Part shown: piece after piece, positions 5,596 through 6,448 of the stretch
How the letters are laid out: each line of letters begins with the position of its first letter
How positions within the stretch are numbered: the stretch's first letter is position 1
DNA from: Coriobacteriaceae bacterium
GTDB taxonomy: Bacteria > Actinomycetota > Coriobacteriia > Coriobacteriales > UMGS124
DNA: 6,448 nt
NCBI GenBank assembly: GCA_019420325.1
Contig: JAHZHK010000147.1
Coordinates: 1 to 6,448 of the forward strand
Reading direction: 5' to 3'
Notes under the pieces: model-generated
Database searches by the model: none
What the model was told of the DNA's origin: nothing
The model's input: only the letters and a program-made list of their open reading frames with translations
Translations under genes and position numbers: made by a program

Positions 5596-5645
5596 CAAAG
5601 GGGTTTTATCGGCACAGAATGAAACGCCCCGGAAGGCAGGCGCGT

Positions 5646-6448
5646 ATGCTAGAAGGCATCGTCGACATAGGTTCGAACTCGGTGAGGATGACCGTGTATG
5701 ACTGCGACGTCCAAACGAACGAGTTCCGGCCGTTCTTTAAGTTGAAGAATCAACTTGGGCTGGCAAGCCACATCGACCCGCAGAGCGGCAGGCTCGACGA
5801 GGCCGGCGTTGACGCGCTCATCAGCACCCTCAAGGAATATCGCAGGGCGGCGTCTCGGTTCACCGAGCTCGACCGCCTCTCCTGCTTTGCCACCGCCGCC
5901 ATCCGCAACTCCTCCAACTGCCAGGAAGTCCTCGACAAGGTCGACGAGCTGTGCGGCGTGCAGGTGGAACTTCTGAGCGGCGTCGAGGAGGCACGTCTGG
6001 GTTTCGCGGGCGCCATGTGGCACTCCGGCGCCACCTCGGGAGTGCAGATCGACGTGGGCGGAGGCTCCAGCGAAGTTCTCATCTTTGAGGACGGCCAGGC
6101 AAAAGACGCCACGAGCGTCCCCATGGGTTCGCTCTCCCTCTTTGAAAAGTACGTCGACGGCCTTCTGCCCACCGCACGCGAGGCCAAAGACATCCGCGAG
6201 GCAATCTCCAAGCGCGTGCGCAAGGCGCTCGGCGAGCAGAGCGCCGAATGTGCCTCATGCATCGGCGGCACGGCGCGCGCCATGCGCAAGGTTCGCAACG
6301 CGTGGTTGGCGCCCCAGCAGCCTGGATCCCCCGTCACACGCGGCGAGCTCGACCAAATCGTGTCGCATATCATCGACAAGCCAAAAGTGGCAATGCGCGA
6401 GCTTCTCCGCGTGGTGCCCGAGCGCATCCACACGTTTACCCCGGGACT
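5646..6448 (+). CDS. Ppx/GppA-family phosphatase, N-terminal 267 codons (cut by right edge)
   Basis: This family removes terminal phosphate from inorganic polyphosphate (Ppx) or hydrolyses pppGpp to ppGpp (GppA), in the cytoplasm, with an actin/Hsp70-like fold. Visible motifs are the phosphate-1 loop GIVDIGSNSVRMTVYD (4-19), ATAAIRNSSN (82-91), LLSGVEEARLGFAG (109-122) with the catalytic Glu pair, phosphate-2 IDVGGGSSEV (135-144), VPMGSLSLFE (158-167) and the adenosine-type motif CIGGTARAM (205-213). The 267 codons seen cover most of a normal roughly 300-residue single-domain protein; the stop is beyond the window. ATG at 5646 is preceded by GGAAGGCAGG (5631-5640), and the VDIGSNS motif starts at residue 6, as is usual. 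The gene is divergent from the amidase. Polyphosphate and pppGpp activity cannot be told apart from sequence, so I give no gene symbol. Confidence 0.95.
   Translation, partial: MLEGIVDIGSNSVRMTVYDCDVQTNEFRPFFKLKNQLGLASHIDPQSGRLDEAGVDALISTLKEYRRAASRFTELDRLSCFATAAIRNSSNCQEVLDKVDELCGVQVELLSGVEEARLGFAGAMWHSGATSGVQIDVGGGSSEVLIFEDGQAKDATSVPMGSLSLFEKYVDGLLPTAREAKDIREAISKRVRKALGEQSAECASCIGGTARAMRKVRNAWLAPQQPGSPVTRGELDQIVSHIIDKPKVAMRELLRVVPERIHTFTPG

Larger units (their letters stand above)
5534..5607. repeat. Spaced inverted repeat flanking the divergent promoter region
   Basis: AAAACCCTTTG (5534-5544) is repeated in inverted form as CAAAGGGGTTTT (5596-5607), identical apart from one extra G. The arms are 51 bases apart, with centres about 62 bases apart, roughly six turns of the helix. 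The right arm begins right after the TACAAT box. The layout would fit two operator half-sites or binding sites of one regulator, but no regulator is known. Confidence 0.45.
5368..5645. other. Divergent intergenic region between amidase and Ppx/GppA genes
   Basis: These 278 bases hold no credible gene. The left part (about 5380-5530) is GC-rich and, if transcribed, would be the amidase leader, with a hairpin at 5394-5410. The right part (about 5532-5610) is markedly AT-rich for this genome and contains TATATA, TACAAT and an inverted repeat, so it probably carries the promoters for both directions. Neither direction shows a clear paired -35/-10 set. Confidence 0.7.

Noticed and set aside
5750..6433. 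Minus-strand open frame of 227 codons opposite the Ppx/GppA gene
   Set aside because: Ser/Arg/Ala-rich shadow product, while the plus strand encodes the conserved phosphatase motifs.
1..6448. CRISPR array, tRNA or rRNA gene, insertion sequence, prophage or attachment site
   Set aside because: I found no regularly spaced repeats, cloverleaf, conserved rRNA stretch, transposase or integrase frame; the gene content is core chromosomal.

Overview
The window comes from a GC-rich bacterial chromosome. The gene content and order (ndk-mreB-mreC, a Tat-targeted amidase with a PIGPGS-type loop, N-terminal zinc-ribbon and TPR membrane proteins) suggest an actinobacterium, most likely of the Coriobacteriia (Collinsella/Olsenella-like). 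That placement is an inference from the look of the proteins and was not checked by a search. I see no tRNA, rRNA, CRISPR array, insertion sequence or phage gene.

Layout. Six genes run leftward on the minus strand. In transcription order they are: a secreted N-acetylmuramoyl-L-alanine amidase (TTG start at 5367), a zinc-ribbon single-pass membrane protein (4313), a TPR single-pass membrane protein (TTG start at 3165), nucleoside diphosphate kinase ndk (1695), mreB (1200), and the first 45 codons of mreC (GTG start at 137), which runs off the left edge. On the right, a Ppx/GppA-family phosphatase gene reads rightward from 5646 and is cut by the right edge. The 278 bases between the amidase and the phosphatase gene hold the divergent promoter region and an inverted repeat.

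Function. Most of the window concerns the cell envelope. MreB and MreC are the cytoskeletal and membrane parts of the rod-elongation machinery, and the amidase trims peptidoglycan outside the membrane. The zinc-ribbon and TPR proteins each have a cytoplasmic N-terminal domain, one membrane segment and an external C-terminal part; their functions are unknown. Ndk balances nucleoside triphosphates; ndk directly before mreB is an arrangement also known in Streptomyces, so this adjacency looks ancestral. The phosphatase acts on polyphosphate or (p)ppGpp.

Regulation. Strong AGGAGG-type ribosome sites fix two TTG starts and the zinc-ribbon ATG. Perfect or near-perfect hairpins lie in the leaders of mreB, the TPR gene and the amidase gene, and the first two resemble intrinsic terminators. 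The most unusual observations are the hairpin jammed against mreB, the TATAAT-plus-hairpin leader of the TPR gene, and the neighbouring membrane proteins that each carry an N-terminal cysteine cluster. Nothing in the window is clearly a new defence or mobile system.
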